A program made the position numbers and the translations under genes. A DNA stretch of 28,830 bases, taken from Thermoleophilia bacterium (GTDB lineage: Bacteria > Actinomycetota > Thermoleophilia > Gaiellales > SKUG01). The first letter of the stretch is position 1. Every line of letters begins with the position of its first letter. Below, in pieces: positions 1 through 8,060 of the stretch. The DNA is taken from contig JAOPYU010000040.1 of the NCBI GenBank assembly GCA_025964455.1, forward strand, positions 1-28,830, in the 5' to 3' direction. Below the pieces are notes generated by a model. That model saw nothing but the letters and a program-made list of their open reading frames with translations. It was not told the DNA's origin and searched no databases.

Positions 1-434
1 GACCCGGCCCGGCGACAGGTCTGCGCGCCGCGGCGCAGCTGCGGCGGCGTCCGAGCTGGCCACGCCGCCGGGGCTCGTGGCCGTGGCCTCCGCGGCAGAT
101 CCGGAGCCCGCACCATCGGCGCGCCCGGCATGGGGCGCGGCTCGGTCGGATGACGGCGTCTTCGCGGGCGTGGACGTCGACGCGGGCTCCACGCGGTCGT
201 CGCGCCCGAGCGTCATGCCCCAGCCGAGCACCGCGGCGAGGCTCGCCACCACGATCGCCAGCACGAGGACGCTCCGCGCATCGTAGCCACCGCTCCTGTA
301 CTCGCCGCCCGGAAGCGGGGTGCGCTCGGGGGCATGGGCCGAATCGCGTCGCGCCACGGCGTCGCCGAGCACGATGGATGCGAGCTCCGACGGCATGGTC
401 GGGCGTGGACGGGTCGGGCGCGCGGGTCGGTGCA
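1..434 (-). CDS. Membrane-anchored protein of unknown function (3' end cut off)
   Basis: Reading the minus strand from an ATG at 434-432, the frame stays open to the window edge, so the gene continues to the left and its stop is not seen. The first ~45 residues are polar (including MPSELASIVLGDAVARRD). A single hydrophobic segment, roughly residues 55-75 (core SVLVLAIVVASLAAVLGW), follows, and then a long Ala/Ser/Pro/Thr-rich stretch typical of a flexible extracellular linker. This looks like a bitopic protein with a short cytoplasmic N-terminus. It starts 43 nt after the glycanase stop on the same strand, so the two may be co-transcribed. An alternative start is the ATG at 396-394; neither has a clear Shine-Dalgarno sequence. 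I do not recognise the family. Confidence 0.55.
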
Positions 435-476
435 TACCCGAATGCTGACGGGCGCACCTGACGCCGCCAGCGCCGA

Positions 477-1754
477 TCAGGCCAGCGTCGCCCATTCCGC
501 GGGCGGGAGCGCACGGATCGCGTACAGCTGGGAGAGCGCGCCCTGGTCGATCGTGGAGCCCGCCTCATCGCCGTAGTGGCCGATGCCGCCCCGGTCGAAC
601 AGACCCGTCTCTGGGCTTCGCGCATCGCGCCACGCGCGCTCGAGGTACCCGTCCAGTGCCCGCACGTAGGCGGGGTCCGGATCCACGGCATGGAGCGCCA
701 GCAGGTTGCGGAAGAAGATCGCGTTGAACACCGGCGCCTGCTTCCAGAGCCGGTCCTCGGTCCCGAAGTGGCGCAGCGCGGCCTGCGCCGTCTTGTGCGC
801 GCGATCCAGGTAGCGCTGCTCACCGGTCGCGCGGTAGAGCTGCACGTCGAGGCCGATCGGGGTTCCCTGGTTGTAGGAGTACGCGGTCGGATCGAACGAG
901 CCGGCGTCGCTCAGGTTGTCGCCGTAGAGCCCGTCGTCGCGTCGCAGGTTCGCGCCCATCCACGCCGCCTGCTCCTTCGCGTACTCCAGGTAGCGCGCTT
1001 CGTGGGTCGCTTCGTACAGCTGCATCGCGAGCTGCCCGCCGGGCGCGACGCTGCAGGTGTGACGACCGGTGCGGCCCTGCTCATACCAGTACATGCCGCC
1101 GTCGGGGTGCTCGCCGCTGCGCACCATGCGGAACGTCCGCTCGGCGTGTTCGAGGTAGCGCCGATCACCCGTGGCGTCGAAGGCCTGCATCGCTGCGAGG
1201 CCGATCCACTCGTTGTCGTCGTAGTAGCGTCCGCCGGCGCCGACGCCACCGGTGAATCCGTCGCCCGACCTGTAGGACTCGAACTCGCGGAAGATGCCAT
1301 CGACTCGCTGCCAGTCGCCGTCCTGCATCGCGAGGATGACCCGGCCGTGCAGCACCTGGCCGAGCGGCCACGCCTCGGTGCGCCACGGCTTGATCCCATC
1401 GCCGCTGAAGCGGTCCTGGGAGCCGAACATCGCGTGCTCGTCATTGAGCGCGCGCTGCGCCTCACGTGCACGGTCGAGCGGCCCGGTGATGTCGCCGCCG
1501 GCCGGCGTCGCGCCTTCCTCCGGAATGATCAGGTCGACGCCCGAGCGCAGTGCGCCCTCGACGGTCGTCCACGCTGCACGCAGCGGACCCGGCAGGTACG
1601 AGTCGAGCGGGCGGCCGAACGCCGTCTCCTCGGGGAGGTAGGTGGATTCGGGCCGCTCGAACTGCGGCAGCGCCCACTCACGGGGCGAGCCCATGGGCGA
1701 GGTGCCGGCACGCGGCAGGCTGGCTCCCCCTGATGTCGGTGACCCGACGGACAT
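477..1754 (-). CDS. GH76-type glycoside hydrolase (alpha-1,6-mannanase-like)
   Basis: 425 aa. The repeating helical pattern (EARYLEYAKEQAAWM, GEQRYLDRAHKTAQAAL and similar) fits an (alpha/alpha)6 barrel. The pair of adjacent aspartates at residues 179-180 in YYDDNEW matches the catalytic Asp-Asp motif of family GH76 endo-alpha-1,6-mannanases. The later stretch with CSVAPGGQLAMQLYEAT resembles the conserved GH76 region with C..GP/A..A..LYE. The ATG at 1754 was chosen because GAGGGG lies 8 nt upstream; the longer frame upstream of it reads as low-complexity Arg/Ala sequence. No signal peptide or lipobox is visible, which is unusual for an enzyme expected to attack mannan-containing envelope glycans. 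The gene is divergent from the S8 protease. Family assignment is by motif and fold pattern; substrate is not shown. Confidence 0.72.
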   Translation of the reverse strand: MSVGSPTSGGASLPRAGTSPMGSPREWALPQFERPESTYLPEETAFGRPLDSYLPGPLRAAWTTVEGALRSGVDLIIPEEGATPAGGDITGPLDRAREAQRALNDEHAMFGSQDRFSGDGIKPWRTEAWPLGQVLHGRVILAMQDGDWQRVDGIFREFESYRSGDGFTGGVGAGGRYYDDNEWIGLAAMQAFDATGDRRYLEHAERTFRMVRSGEHPDGGMYWYEQGRTGRHTCSVAPGGQLAMQLYEATHEARYLEYAKEQAAWMGANLRRDDGLYGDNLSDAGSFDPTAYSYNQGTPIGLDVQLYRATGEQRYLDRAHKTAQAALRHFGTEDRLWKQAPVFNAIFFRNLLALHAVDPDPAYVRALDGYLERAWRDARSPETGLFDRGGIGHYGDEAGSTIDQGALSQLYAIRALPPAEWATLA

Positions 1755-1948
1755 TCGCGATCCCCTCGCTCCAAGCCGGCCTGCGTCCCCCGACGGGCCA
1801 GCTACCTGAGTGTCGTGGGCGCGCGGCGACGCCGTTGCACGGGGAACCGTCGCGGCCGTGGCCCGGGGCGGCCGGGGCGCGGGGCGCACCCGGCTGTGGA
1901 GCACGCACGCGGCGACCAGCTGGGGCTCCTTGGGCAGACAGAGGGGAG
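1755..1948. promoter_or_regulatory. Divergent intergenic region, glycanase / S8 protease
   Basis: This 194-bp gap must hold promoters for both divergent genes. I see the two Shine-Dalgarno sequences (GAGGGG on each side, close to the starts) but no convincing -10/-35 pair or palindrome. The reading frames that cross it are Arg/Pro/Gly-rich and look non-coding. Confidence 0.4.
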
Positions 1949-3688
1949 ATGTCTCCCATCTCGCTCGCCGCCTCACCCGTCCCCGTCCAGCCGGTCACGC
2001 CGCCGCCCACGAGTGGTGCGCCCGTGGTCGCCGACGCATCGGTCATCGCCGCGCCCGCCGCGCCGCGGGTCGACGAATCCGTCGGCAAGGTGCCCGAGGT
2101 GCCGGCGCCGGACAACCCGGGCATCGCCGCGGGACCGACCGCGAACGTGCTGATCGCGCGCATGAAGGTGCAGGCGGACCTCACCGACGAGGCGCTGCTG
2201 CCGCGCGGCCCCGAGCGCAAGGCTGCCGTCTATCGAGACCTCGTGGAGACGGCCAGGACGAGCCAGGCCGATGCGCTCGCCGCGCTCGAGCAGCTGAAGG
2301 CGAGCGGGGACGTCACTGCGGTGGAGTCGCTCTTCCTGCCGAACGCCATCCTCGTCACGACCAAGGCGGGTCGACACCAGTCGGTGGCCGACGCGCTCGC
2401 CGGTGTCGCGAACGTCTCCCAGGTGGCGGAGAACAAGACGTGGGCAGTGGACGCCGATGCCGGCGCGACAGGGCAGACCGGTGAGCTCGCGCCCGGGCAC
2501 GCTGGTGCCATCGCCGGCGCCGCCATGCTCGCTTACGCACGGGGCTTCGTGGACGGGCCCAAGTGGCTCGACGTCGACAACGCGCGCCGCGCCGAGCTCG
2601 AGGTGCTGGGCGCGAACCAGCCGACCGACGATGCGAGCGTCCCGACGCCCGTCGTCGATGGCGAGGCGCCCGCGACCGCCGCGACTCCCGCGAACGGCGG
2701 CCGGCGTGACCTGGCTCCCGAAGGATCGGTCGAGTGGGGCGTCGCCAAGATCAACGCCCCTGCCGCATGGGCGCAGGGCGCCGCCGGCGCCGGCGTGACC
2801 GTGGGCATCGTCGACACGGGCCTGGACGCGGCGCACCCCGCCATCCGCGACCACTACCGCGGCACCAACGCCGACGGCAGCCAGACCCACGACTACAACT
2901 GGTTCGATCCCTTCACGCGGTCGGCGAAGCCGTTCGATGACGGCGAGCACGGCACGCACGTGGCCGGCTCGACCGCCGGCGGCACCGACGAGCGGGCGAT
3001 CGGCGTCGCCCCCGGCGCCAAGATCATCGCCGCCAAGGCGATCAACGGTGCGGGCTACAACACCACGTCCGCCACGCTGCAGGCGCTGCAGTTCATGCTC
3101 GCGCCCACGAAGACCGACGGAACGGCCCCCGACCCGACCAAGGGCGCCGACGTCATCAACAACTCCTGGGGCAACGCCAACCAGGCCGACGACACCTTCA
3201 TGGAGAGCTTCCGGGCGCTCAAGGCGGCCGGCATCGAGGTCGTGACGGCCGCGGGCAACGACGGGCCGCGCGAAGGCACCGTGAGCCCGCCCGGCTCCTA
3301 CCCCGGCTACCTCTCGGTCGCCGCGTCCACCGAACGCGACTCGATCGCCAGCTTCTCCTCGCGCGGCCCCTCCAAGTTCGCGACGCCGGAGGAGATGACG
3401 CCCAACGTCACGGCTCCGGGCGCGGGTGTCACGAGCTCGGTCCCAGGTGGTGGGTACTCGCGCATGAGCGGCACGTCGATGGCATCGCCGCACGTCGCAG
3501 GCGCGGTTGCGGTGCTGCTGTCGAAGTTCCCGCAGGCGACGCACGACCAGATCGTCTCGGCGCTCACCAAGACCGCGGTGGACATCGATCGACCAGGTCC
3601 CGACAACGCGGCGGGCTTCGGGCGCATCGATGTCGCGAAGGCGCTGGAGTACCTCGGCGGCCAGCAGGGCATGACTCCGGCCACATGA
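1949..3688 (+). CDS. Subtilisin-like serine protease (peptidase S8)
   Basis: 579 aa from the ATG at 1949, which is preceded by GAGGGGAG. The catalytic triad of family S8 is complete: Asp289 (GIVDTG), His334 (EHGTHVAG) and Ser510 (GTSMASPHVAG), with oxyanion Asn437 (AAGNDG). Residues ~65-170 (ALEQLKASG..., FLPNAILVTTKA, VSQVAENKTW) resemble an I9-type propeptide as in bacillopeptidase F-like enzymes. Between propeptide and catalytic domain there is an acidic linker of about 85 residues. The N-terminus is Pro/Ala/Val-rich and lacks a positively charged, hydrophobic signal peptide. In-frame sequence upstream of the ATG does not supply one either. The enzyme is therefore either exported without a classical signal, or intracellular. 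No membrane segment or cell-wall anchor is seen at the C-terminus (GGQQGMTPAT). Confidence 0.9.
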   Translation: MSPISLAASPVPVQPVTPPPTSGAPVVADASVIAAPAAPRVDESVGKVPEVPAPDNPGIAAGPTANVLIARMKVQADLTDEALLPRGPERKAAVYRDLVETARTSQADALAALEQLKASGDVTAVESLFLPNAILVTTKAGRHQSVADALAGVANVSQVAENKTWAVDADAGATGQTGELAPGHAGAIAGAAMLAYARGFVDGPKWLDVDNARRAELEVLGANQPTDDASVPTPVVDGEAPATAATPANGGRRDLAPEGSVEWGVAKINAPAAWAQGAAGAGVTVGIVDTGLDAAHPAIRDHYRGTNADGSQTHDYNWFDPFTRSAKPFDDGEHGTHVAGSTAGGTDERAIGVAPGAKIIAAKAINGAGYNTTSATLQALQFMLAPTKTDGTAPDPTKGADVINNSWGNANQADDTFMESFRALKAAGIEVVTAAGNDGPREGTVSPPGSYPGYLSVAASTERDSIASFSSRGPSKFATPEEMTPNVTAPGAGVTSSVPGGGYSRMSGTSMASPHVAGAVAVLLSKFPQATHDQIVSALTKTAVDIDRPGPDNAAGFGRIDVAKALEYLGGQQGMTPAT

Positions 3689-3697
3689 CGGTCACCG

Positions 3698-3713
3698 GTT
3701 GCGCGGACGCAAC
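3698..3713 (+). other. Small hairpin after the protease gene
   Basis: GTTGCG and CGCAAC form a 6-bp stem with loop CGGA, beginning 10 nt after the protease stop. No T-run follows, so it is at best a weak terminator. It overlaps the proposed -35 region of the trp promoter. Confidence 0.3.
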
Positions 3714-3727
3714 GGACGCGCTACGGT
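3699..3727 (+). promoter_or_regulatory. Predicted promoter of the trp leader/operon
   Basis: The -35-like TTGCGC at 3699-3704 and -10-like TACGGT at 3722-3727 are separated by exactly 17 nt. Transcription would begin near 3734-3736, just before the leader ORF ATG at 3741. The spacer contains a 12-bp sequence, GCAACGGACGCG (3709-3720), that recurs exactly in the terminator arm at 3941-3952. Confidence 0.5.
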
Positions 3728-3740
3728 GAACGACATACCG

Positions 3741-3911
3741 ATGGATTCGCGACAGGCGTCGCGGTCCTCGCAGCTCACCATGACTGACGGCCTCCACATC
3801 CTCGAGACGCGACACAGCGGCAACGCTGTGCAGCTCGACGTGGCCGTCACGGGTGGCGCATGGCACTGGCGGTGGACCTGGTCCACGGCCGGTGCATCGC
3901 GTACCTGGTGA
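3741..3911 (+). CDS. trpL: trp operon leader peptide
   Basis: 56-codon ORF (ATG 3741, TGA 3909-3911) with no similarity to a folded enzyme. Its last 16 residues read WHWRWTWSTAGASRTW: Trp at 41, 43, 45, 47 and 56, four of them in seven codons. It lies between a promoter and an intrinsic terminator directly upstream of aroF-trpEGDCFBA, which is the arrangement of a classic ribosome-mediated attenuator. Stalling at the TGG cluster under Trp starvation would prevent formation of the downstream terminator. The Trp codons overlap a 6-bp hairpin, GTGGAC-CTG-GTCCAC, at 3872-3886. The peptide is longer than the ~14 residues of enterobacterial TrpL. An internal ATG at 3780 would give 43 residues; the start is uncertain but the Trp cluster is the same. 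Confidence 0.8.
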   Translation: MDSRQASRSSQLTMTDGLHILETRHSGNAVQLDVAVTGGAWHWRWTWSTAGASRTW

Positions 3912-3942
3912 CCTGACTGCCGCACGACGGCGACACGGTTGC

Positions 3943-3977
3943 AACGGACGCGGGCCCCGGCCCGACGTCCGTTTTTT
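3943..3977 (+). terminator. trp attenuator (intrinsic terminator)
   Basis: AACGGACG (3943-3950) pairs perfectly with CGTCCGTT (3966-3973), and inside it CGGGC (3951-3955) pairs with GCCCG (3960-3964) around loop CCCG, leaving one bulged A. Six T residues (3972-3977) follow the stem. This is a strong rho-independent terminator 31 nt after the leader stop codon and 70 nt before aroF. A competing pairing is GGCCGG (3887-3892) with CCGGCC (3957-3962), which would break the terminator; a folding calculation is needed to confirm this antiterminator. Confidence 0.88.
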
Positions 3978-4047
3978 CGTTCCTGCACCCGTTTGTTCCT
4001 CGAGCCAGCCCACGCTCTCGCCCACGACGACACCGAAGGCCGACGCC

Positions 4048-4938
4048 ATGACCCGCTCCACCGACACCATCTTCGATCTCGACCTCGACCGACACCCCTA
4101 CCGCAACGCGGTGCGGGCCGGCCGCCCCGACACCATCGTCCACGTCGGGGACGCCCGTGTGGCGATCGGCGGCGACCACGTCGCGCTCATCGCCGGGCCC
4201 TGCGCCGTGGAGGATCGCGACACGCTGCTGGCGACGGCGCGTGCGCTCGCCGCCATGGGCGTGCCGATGCTGCGGGGCGGCGCGTTCAAGCCGCGCACGT
4301 CGCCGCACTCCTTCCAGGGGCTCGGCGTGGAGGGCCTGGAGCTGCTCGCCGAGGCCCGCTCCGAGACGGGCATGGCGATCGTGACGGAGGTGCTCTCGCC
4401 GGAAGAGGTACCGCTCGTCGCGCGCTATGCCGATGTCCTCCAGGTGGGAACGCGCAACATGGCGAATTACCGGCTGCTGCAGGCGCTCGGCGAATGTGAC
4501 CGACCGGTGCTGCTCAAGCGCGGGATGGCTTCGACCGTGGAGGAGCTGCTCTGCGCGGCGGAGTACATCCTGGCGGGCGGCAATCCGAACGTGATCCTGT
4601 GCGAGCGCGGGGTGCGATCGTTCGAGCCGCTCGTGCGCAGCTCCCTCGACCTGAACGTCGTGCCGCTGCTGCGCGAGATGACCCACCTGCCGGTGATCGT
4701 CGACCCGTCGCATGCGGCGGGCCGCGCGGACCTCGTGCACGGGGTCTCGCTCGGCACGATCGCGGCGGGGGCACATGGGCTGATCGTCGAGGTGCACGCG
4801 AGCCCGGAGCGCGCGCTCGTCGACGGTGACCAGTCGCTCGACCTGCCCGCGATGGCGCGCCTGATCGACGGGGTCGACGCGGTGGCGGCCGCTGTGGGTC
4901 GACGGCTCGAGCGGCGCGCTCGCGAGGTCGCGGCATGA
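4048..4938 (+). CDS. aroF: 3-deoxy-7-phosphoheptulonate synthase, type I-beta-like
   Basis: 296 aa. DAHP synthase condenses phosphoenolpyruvate and erythrose 4-phosphate, the entry step of the shikimate pathway. Family motifs are clear: GPCAVE, GAFKPRTSPHSFQGLG, KRGMAST, ERGVRSFE and DPSHAAG. Only about 50 residues precede GPCAVE, so the N-terminal ferredoxin-like regulatory domain of Thermotoga-type I-beta enzymes is missing, suggesting an enzyme not directly feedback-controlled. That fits its position as first gene behind the trp attenuator: its supply of chorismate precursor would be tuned by Trp through transcription. The ATG at 4048 is used because the frame upstream runs through the leader and terminator. 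Its stop overlaps trpE by ATGA. Confidence 0.93.
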   Translation: MTRSTDTIFDLDLDRHPYRNAVRAGRPDTIVHVGDARVAIGGDHVALIAGPCAVEDRDTLLATARALAAMGVPMLRGGAFKPRTSPHSFQGLGVEGLELLAEARSETGMAIVTEVLSPEEVPLVARYADVLQVGTRNMANYRLLQALGECDRPVLLKRGMASTVEELLCAAEYILAGGNPNVILCERGVRSFEPLVRSSLDLNVVPLLREMTHLPVIVDPSHAAGRADLVHGVSLGTIAAGAHGLIVEVHASPERALVDGDQSLDLPAMARLIDGVDAVAAAVGRRLERRAREVAA

Positions 4939-6446
4939 CCACCCATCCCTCCCTCGACGCGATGGTGGCGCTGTCGCGCCCCGGCGTGGTCATCCCGGTG
5001 GTGCGCGAGCTGCGCGGCATCGAAGTGGACCCGCTCGCGGCGTTCGACGTGCTCGCGCGCGGGTCGAGCCATGCGGCGCTGCTCGAGACGAGCGAGGCGG
5101 GGATCGGCGACGCGGACATGAGCATCGTGGCGCCACGAGCACGCGAGGTGTTGGCCGGCGAGGACGTGCTCGACCAGGTTCGGGCGGCGTGCGCGGACGT
5201 GGTGGTGGACATCGGGATCGAGCTGCCGCGGTTCGTCGGAGGCGCGATCGGGATGCTCGGCCACGAGCACGTCCGGACGATCGAGCCGCGCGTGCCGGCG
5301 GCAGCGAACCCGCATCCGTGCGGCGCGCCGACCGCGGCCTTCCTGCTGGTCGACGAGCTGGTCGCGTTCGACCAGGCCGCCGGTCGGGTCCTCGCGATAC
5401 ACGCGGTGCGGCTGCCCGCATCGCTCGAGGGGTTCGACGTGGCAGCAGCGTACGCGGCTGCGGTCGCATCGCTCGATGCCCTCGAGGCGCAGCTTCGCGA
5501 GGGTGTGCCGTGCGACGCGGCCACGCAGCCGCTCGGGGCGAGCGCGCCTGGGGCCGACCCGTTCCTCGGTGTGACGTCGAACATCGGGGCCGAGGCGTTC
5601 CGGGAGTCGGTGCTGACCGCGCGCGAGCACGTGCGCTCGGGCGAGTGCGTGCAGATCGTGGTGTCCCAGCGGTTCGATCGTGCGTTCACCATCGACCCGC
5701 TGCTCGCCTACCGCGTGGTGCGAGCCGTGAGCCCGGCGCCGTACCACGTGCTGCTCCGGCTCGATGGCCTCCACATCATCGGCGCCAGCCCCGAACAGCT
5801 CGTGGGCGTGCTCGACGAGCAGGTGGTGACCCATCCGATCGCCGGCACCCGCCCGCGCGGTGCGACCGAGTCGGAAGATGCCGCGCTGGCTGCGGAGCTG
5901 CTCGCAGATCCCAAGGAGCGCAGCGAGCACATGATGCTGGTGGACCTCGGCCGCAACGACGTGGGACGTGTCAGCGAGCCGGGCAGCGTCGATGTCGAGC
6001 GCCTGTGCGAGGTGGAGCGCTTCTCCCACGTGCAGCACCTGGTCAGCCGGGTGACGGGGCGGCTGCGGGGCGAGCTGCATCCCGTGGATGCGTTGCGTGC
6101 GGCCTTCCCGGCCGGGACGCTGACCGGTGCGCCGAAGGTGCGTGCAATGGAACTCATCGCGGCGCTCGAGCCGGATGCGCGCGGGCCCTACGGCGGCGTC
6201 GTCGGCTACGTGGGCCACGGCAGGGTGCTCGACATGGCGATCACCATCCGCACGGCAGTGCTGGCGCGCGGCATGGCGAGCGTGCAGGCCGGCGCGGGCG
6301 TGGTCGCCGCGAGCGATCCCGAGCTCGAGGAAGCGGAGACGCGACACAAGGCGCGCGCGGTGCTGCTCGCGCTGACGCTGGCCGAGGAAGTGGCCGCCGC
6401 GACGATGCCCGCGACCGAGCCGGTCGCGATCGGAGGGGTCGCATGA
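4935..6446 (+). CDS. trpE: Anthranilate synthase component I
   Basis: 503 aa. Converts chorismate to anthranilate using ammonia delivered by TrpG. The N-terminal part contains LLETSEAGIGDADMSIV, equivalent to the LLES-type Trp feedback site of TrpE. The chorismate-binding domain shows PIAGTRPRG, LVDLGRNDVGRV, FPAGTLTGAPKVRAM and QAGAGVVAASDPELEEAE, all diagnostic of the anthranilate/aminodeoxychorismate synthase family. Genomic setting inside a complete trp operon and the preserved feedback motif favour TrpE over PabB. The start ATG overlaps the aroF stop (ATGA), and the stop overlaps trpG in the same way, implying translational coupling. Confidence 0.97.
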   Translation: MTTHPSLDAMVALSRPGVVIPVVRELRGIEVDPLAAFDVLARGSSHAALLETSEAGIGDADMSIVAPRAREVLAGEDVLDQVRAACADVVVDIGIELPRFVGGAIGMLGHEHVRTIEPRVPAAANPHPCGAPTAAFLLVDELVAFDQAAGRVLAIHAVRLPASLEGFDVAAAYAAAVASLDALEAQLREGVPCDAATQPLGASAPGADPFLGVTSNIGAEAFRESVLTAREHVRSGECVQIVVSQRFDRAFTIDPLLAYRVVRAVSPAPYHVLLRLDGLHIIGASPEQLVGVLDEQVVTHPIAGTRPRGATESEDAALAAELLADPKERSEHMMLVDLGRNDVGRVSEPGSVDVERLCEVERFSHVQHLVSRVTGRLRGELHPVDALRAAFPAGTLTGAPKVRAMELIAALEPDARGPYGGVVGYVGHGRVLDMAITIRTAVLARGMASVQAGAGVVAASDPELEEAETRHKARAVLLALTLAEEVAAATMPATEPVAIGGVA

Positions 6447-7036
6447 CGCGCGTCCTGCTCATCGACAACTACGACAGCTTCACGTACAACGTCGCCGATG
6501 CGCTGGCGCGGCTGGACGCGACCGTCGACGTCGTGCGCAACGACGCCCGATCGCGCGACGAGTTGCTCGCCGAAGGCCACGACGCGATCGTGCTGTCACC
6601 CGGCCCGGGCGGCCCGGACTCTGCTGGCGTGTGCGCGGAGCTCGTGCATGCGGCCATCGATCGTGACATCCCGCTGCTCGGGATCTGCCTCGGGATGCAG
6701 TGCATGGCCGCGACGCTGGGTGGCGTGATCCTGCGGCTCGACTCGGTCGTGCACGGCGCGGCGAGCCCCGTGCTGCATGACGGGCTCGGCATCTACGAGG
6801 GCGTCCCGCAGGGGTTCCTCGCCGGGCGCTACCACTCGCTCGTGGTGGAGGAATCGTCGTTGCCCGACGAGCTGGTCGCGACGTCGCACACGAGTGATGG
6901 CGTGCTCATGGGCGTCCGGCACCGGACGGCGCGCATGGAGGCGATCCAGTTCCATCCGGAGAGCATCCTCACGCCCGATGGGCAGCTCCTGCTCGGTGGG
7001 TTCCTGACCCAGGCCCGAATGACGGAGGTGGCGTGA
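6443..7036 (+). CDS. trpG: Anthranilate synthase component II (glutamine amidotransferase)
   Basis: 197 aa. Class I glutamine amidotransferase that hydrolyses glutamine and passes ammonia to TrpE. It begins with the typical LLIDNYDSFTYN, then SPGPGGPDSAG, the nucleophile Cys in LGICLGMQCM, and the His/Glu of the triad in IQFHPESILTP. The ATG at 6443 has GGAGGGG upstream and overlaps the trpE stop by 4 nt. Such a subunit may also serve PabB for folate synthesis, but no pab gene is in the window. Confidence 0.97.
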   Translation: MTRVLLIDNYDSFTYNVADALARLDATVDVVRNDARSRDELLAEGHDAIVLSPGPGGPDSAGVCAELVHAAIDRDIPLLGICLGMQCMAATLGGVILRLDSVVHGAASPVLHDGLGIYEGVPQGFLAGRYHSLVVEESSLPDELVATSHTSDGVLMGVRHRTARMEAIQFHPESILTPDGQLLLGGFLTQARMTEVA

Positions 7037-7037
7037 C

Positions 7038-8060
7038 ATGAGCGAGGTCCGTGACACCCTGCAGCGACTCGTGCGCGGCGAGCAGCTGTCGCGCAGCGAC
7101 GCACACGCCGTGATGTGTGCGGTCATGGCCGGCGACGTCGACGACGCATCGTTCGGTGCGCTGTTCGCGACGCTGCACGCACGGGGCGAGACGGTCGAGG
7201 AGCTCGCCGGGCTGGCGAGCGCGATGCGCGAGCACGTCGTCGTGGCGCGCGCGCCGATCGGCTCGATCGACACGTGCGGGACCGGCGGCGACGGGGCTGA
7301 CACCTTCAACGTCTCGACGTGCGCGGCGCTCGTCGCGTCGGGCGCGGGCGCGGTGGTGGCGAAGCACGGCAACCGTGCGGTGAGCTCGAGCTGCGGGAGC
7401 GCGGACGTGCTGGAGGCGCTCGGCGGGCGGCTGGACGCGACGCCCGAGGACGTCGATCGGACGTTCGCGACGGCGCGGTTCGCCTTCCTGTTCGCTCCGG
7501 CCTTCCACCCGTCGATGCGCCACGCGGCAGGGCCGCGGCGTGCGCTCGGGATTCGCACCGCGTTCAATTTCCTCGGACCCATCACCAACCCCGCGGGTGT
7601 CACGCGGCAGGTGGTCGGAGTGAGCGACGCGGCGATGGCGGCGCGCATCGCCGACGTGCTGCGCGAGCTCGGGAGCGAGCACGCGCTCGTGGTGCACGGC
7701 GCCGACGGTCTCGACGAGCTGTCGATCGCGGATTCGAGCGTGGCCTACGACGTGCGCCCGGACGGGGTGACGCGCTTCGAGCTCGACCCGGAGTCACTCG
7801 GGCTGGTGCGTGCGCCGATCGAGGCGATCCGTGGCGGCGACGCTGCGCGCAACGCTGAGATCCTCCGCGCGGTCCTGGCAGGTGCTCGTGGTCCCTCGCG
7901 CGACGTCGTGGTGCTCAATGCGGCGGCGGCGATCCTCGTCGCCGACCTCGCAGGCGACCTGCGGGAGGCGGCGGCGCTCGCGGAGCAGGCGCTCGATGAC
8001 GGTGCCGCACTCGACCAGCTCGAGCGCTGGATCGCCGCGACGGCCGAGGTCGCGGCATGA
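7038..8060 (+). CDS. trpD: Anthranilate phosphoribosyltransferase
   Basis: 340 aa, the normal family length. Transfers phosphoribose from PRPP to anthranilate. Key family motifs are DTCGTGGDGADTFNVST (PRPP loop), KHGNRAVSSSCGSADVLEALG, FLFAPAFHPSMRHA (anthranilate-binding region) and RTAFNFLGPITNPA. It starts one base after the trpG stop and its own stop overlaps trpC by ATGA. Nothing unusual is seen. Confidence 0.97.
   Translation: MSEVRDTLQRLVRGEQLSRSDAHAVMCAVMAGDVDDASFGALFATLHARGETVEELAGLASAMREHVVVARAPIGSIDTCGTGGDGADTFNVSTCAALVASGAGAVVAKHGNRAVSSSCGSADVLEALGGRLDATPEDVDRTFATARFAFLFAPAFHPSMRHAAGPRRALGIRTAFNFLGPITNPAGVTRQVVGVSDAAMAARIADVLRELGSEHALVVHGADGLDELSIADSSVAYDVRPDGVTRFELDPESLGLVRAPIEAIRGGDAARNAEILRAVLAGARGPSRDVVVLNAAAAILVADLAGDLREAAALAEQALDDGAALDQLERWIAATAEVAA

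Noticed and set aside
576..1733. Long plus-strand open frame opposite the GH76-like gene
   Set aside because: Antisense shadow in GC-rich DNA; Arg/Ala/Val-rich composition and no motifs, while the minus frame carries the catalytic DD motif.
1973..3544. 523-aa minus-strand open frame over the protease
   Set aside because: Shadow of the S8 protease frame; no recognisable features.
3741..3977. T-box or TRAP-type control of trp
   Set aside because: No T-box bulge-like motif or run of spaced GAG/UAG triplets was noticed; the Trp codon cluster plus terminator fits leader-peptide attenuation.
4467..6347. 626-aa minus-strand open frame over trpE
   Set aside because: His/Arg/Asp-rich, no domain, fully opposite trpE whose motifs are unambiguous.
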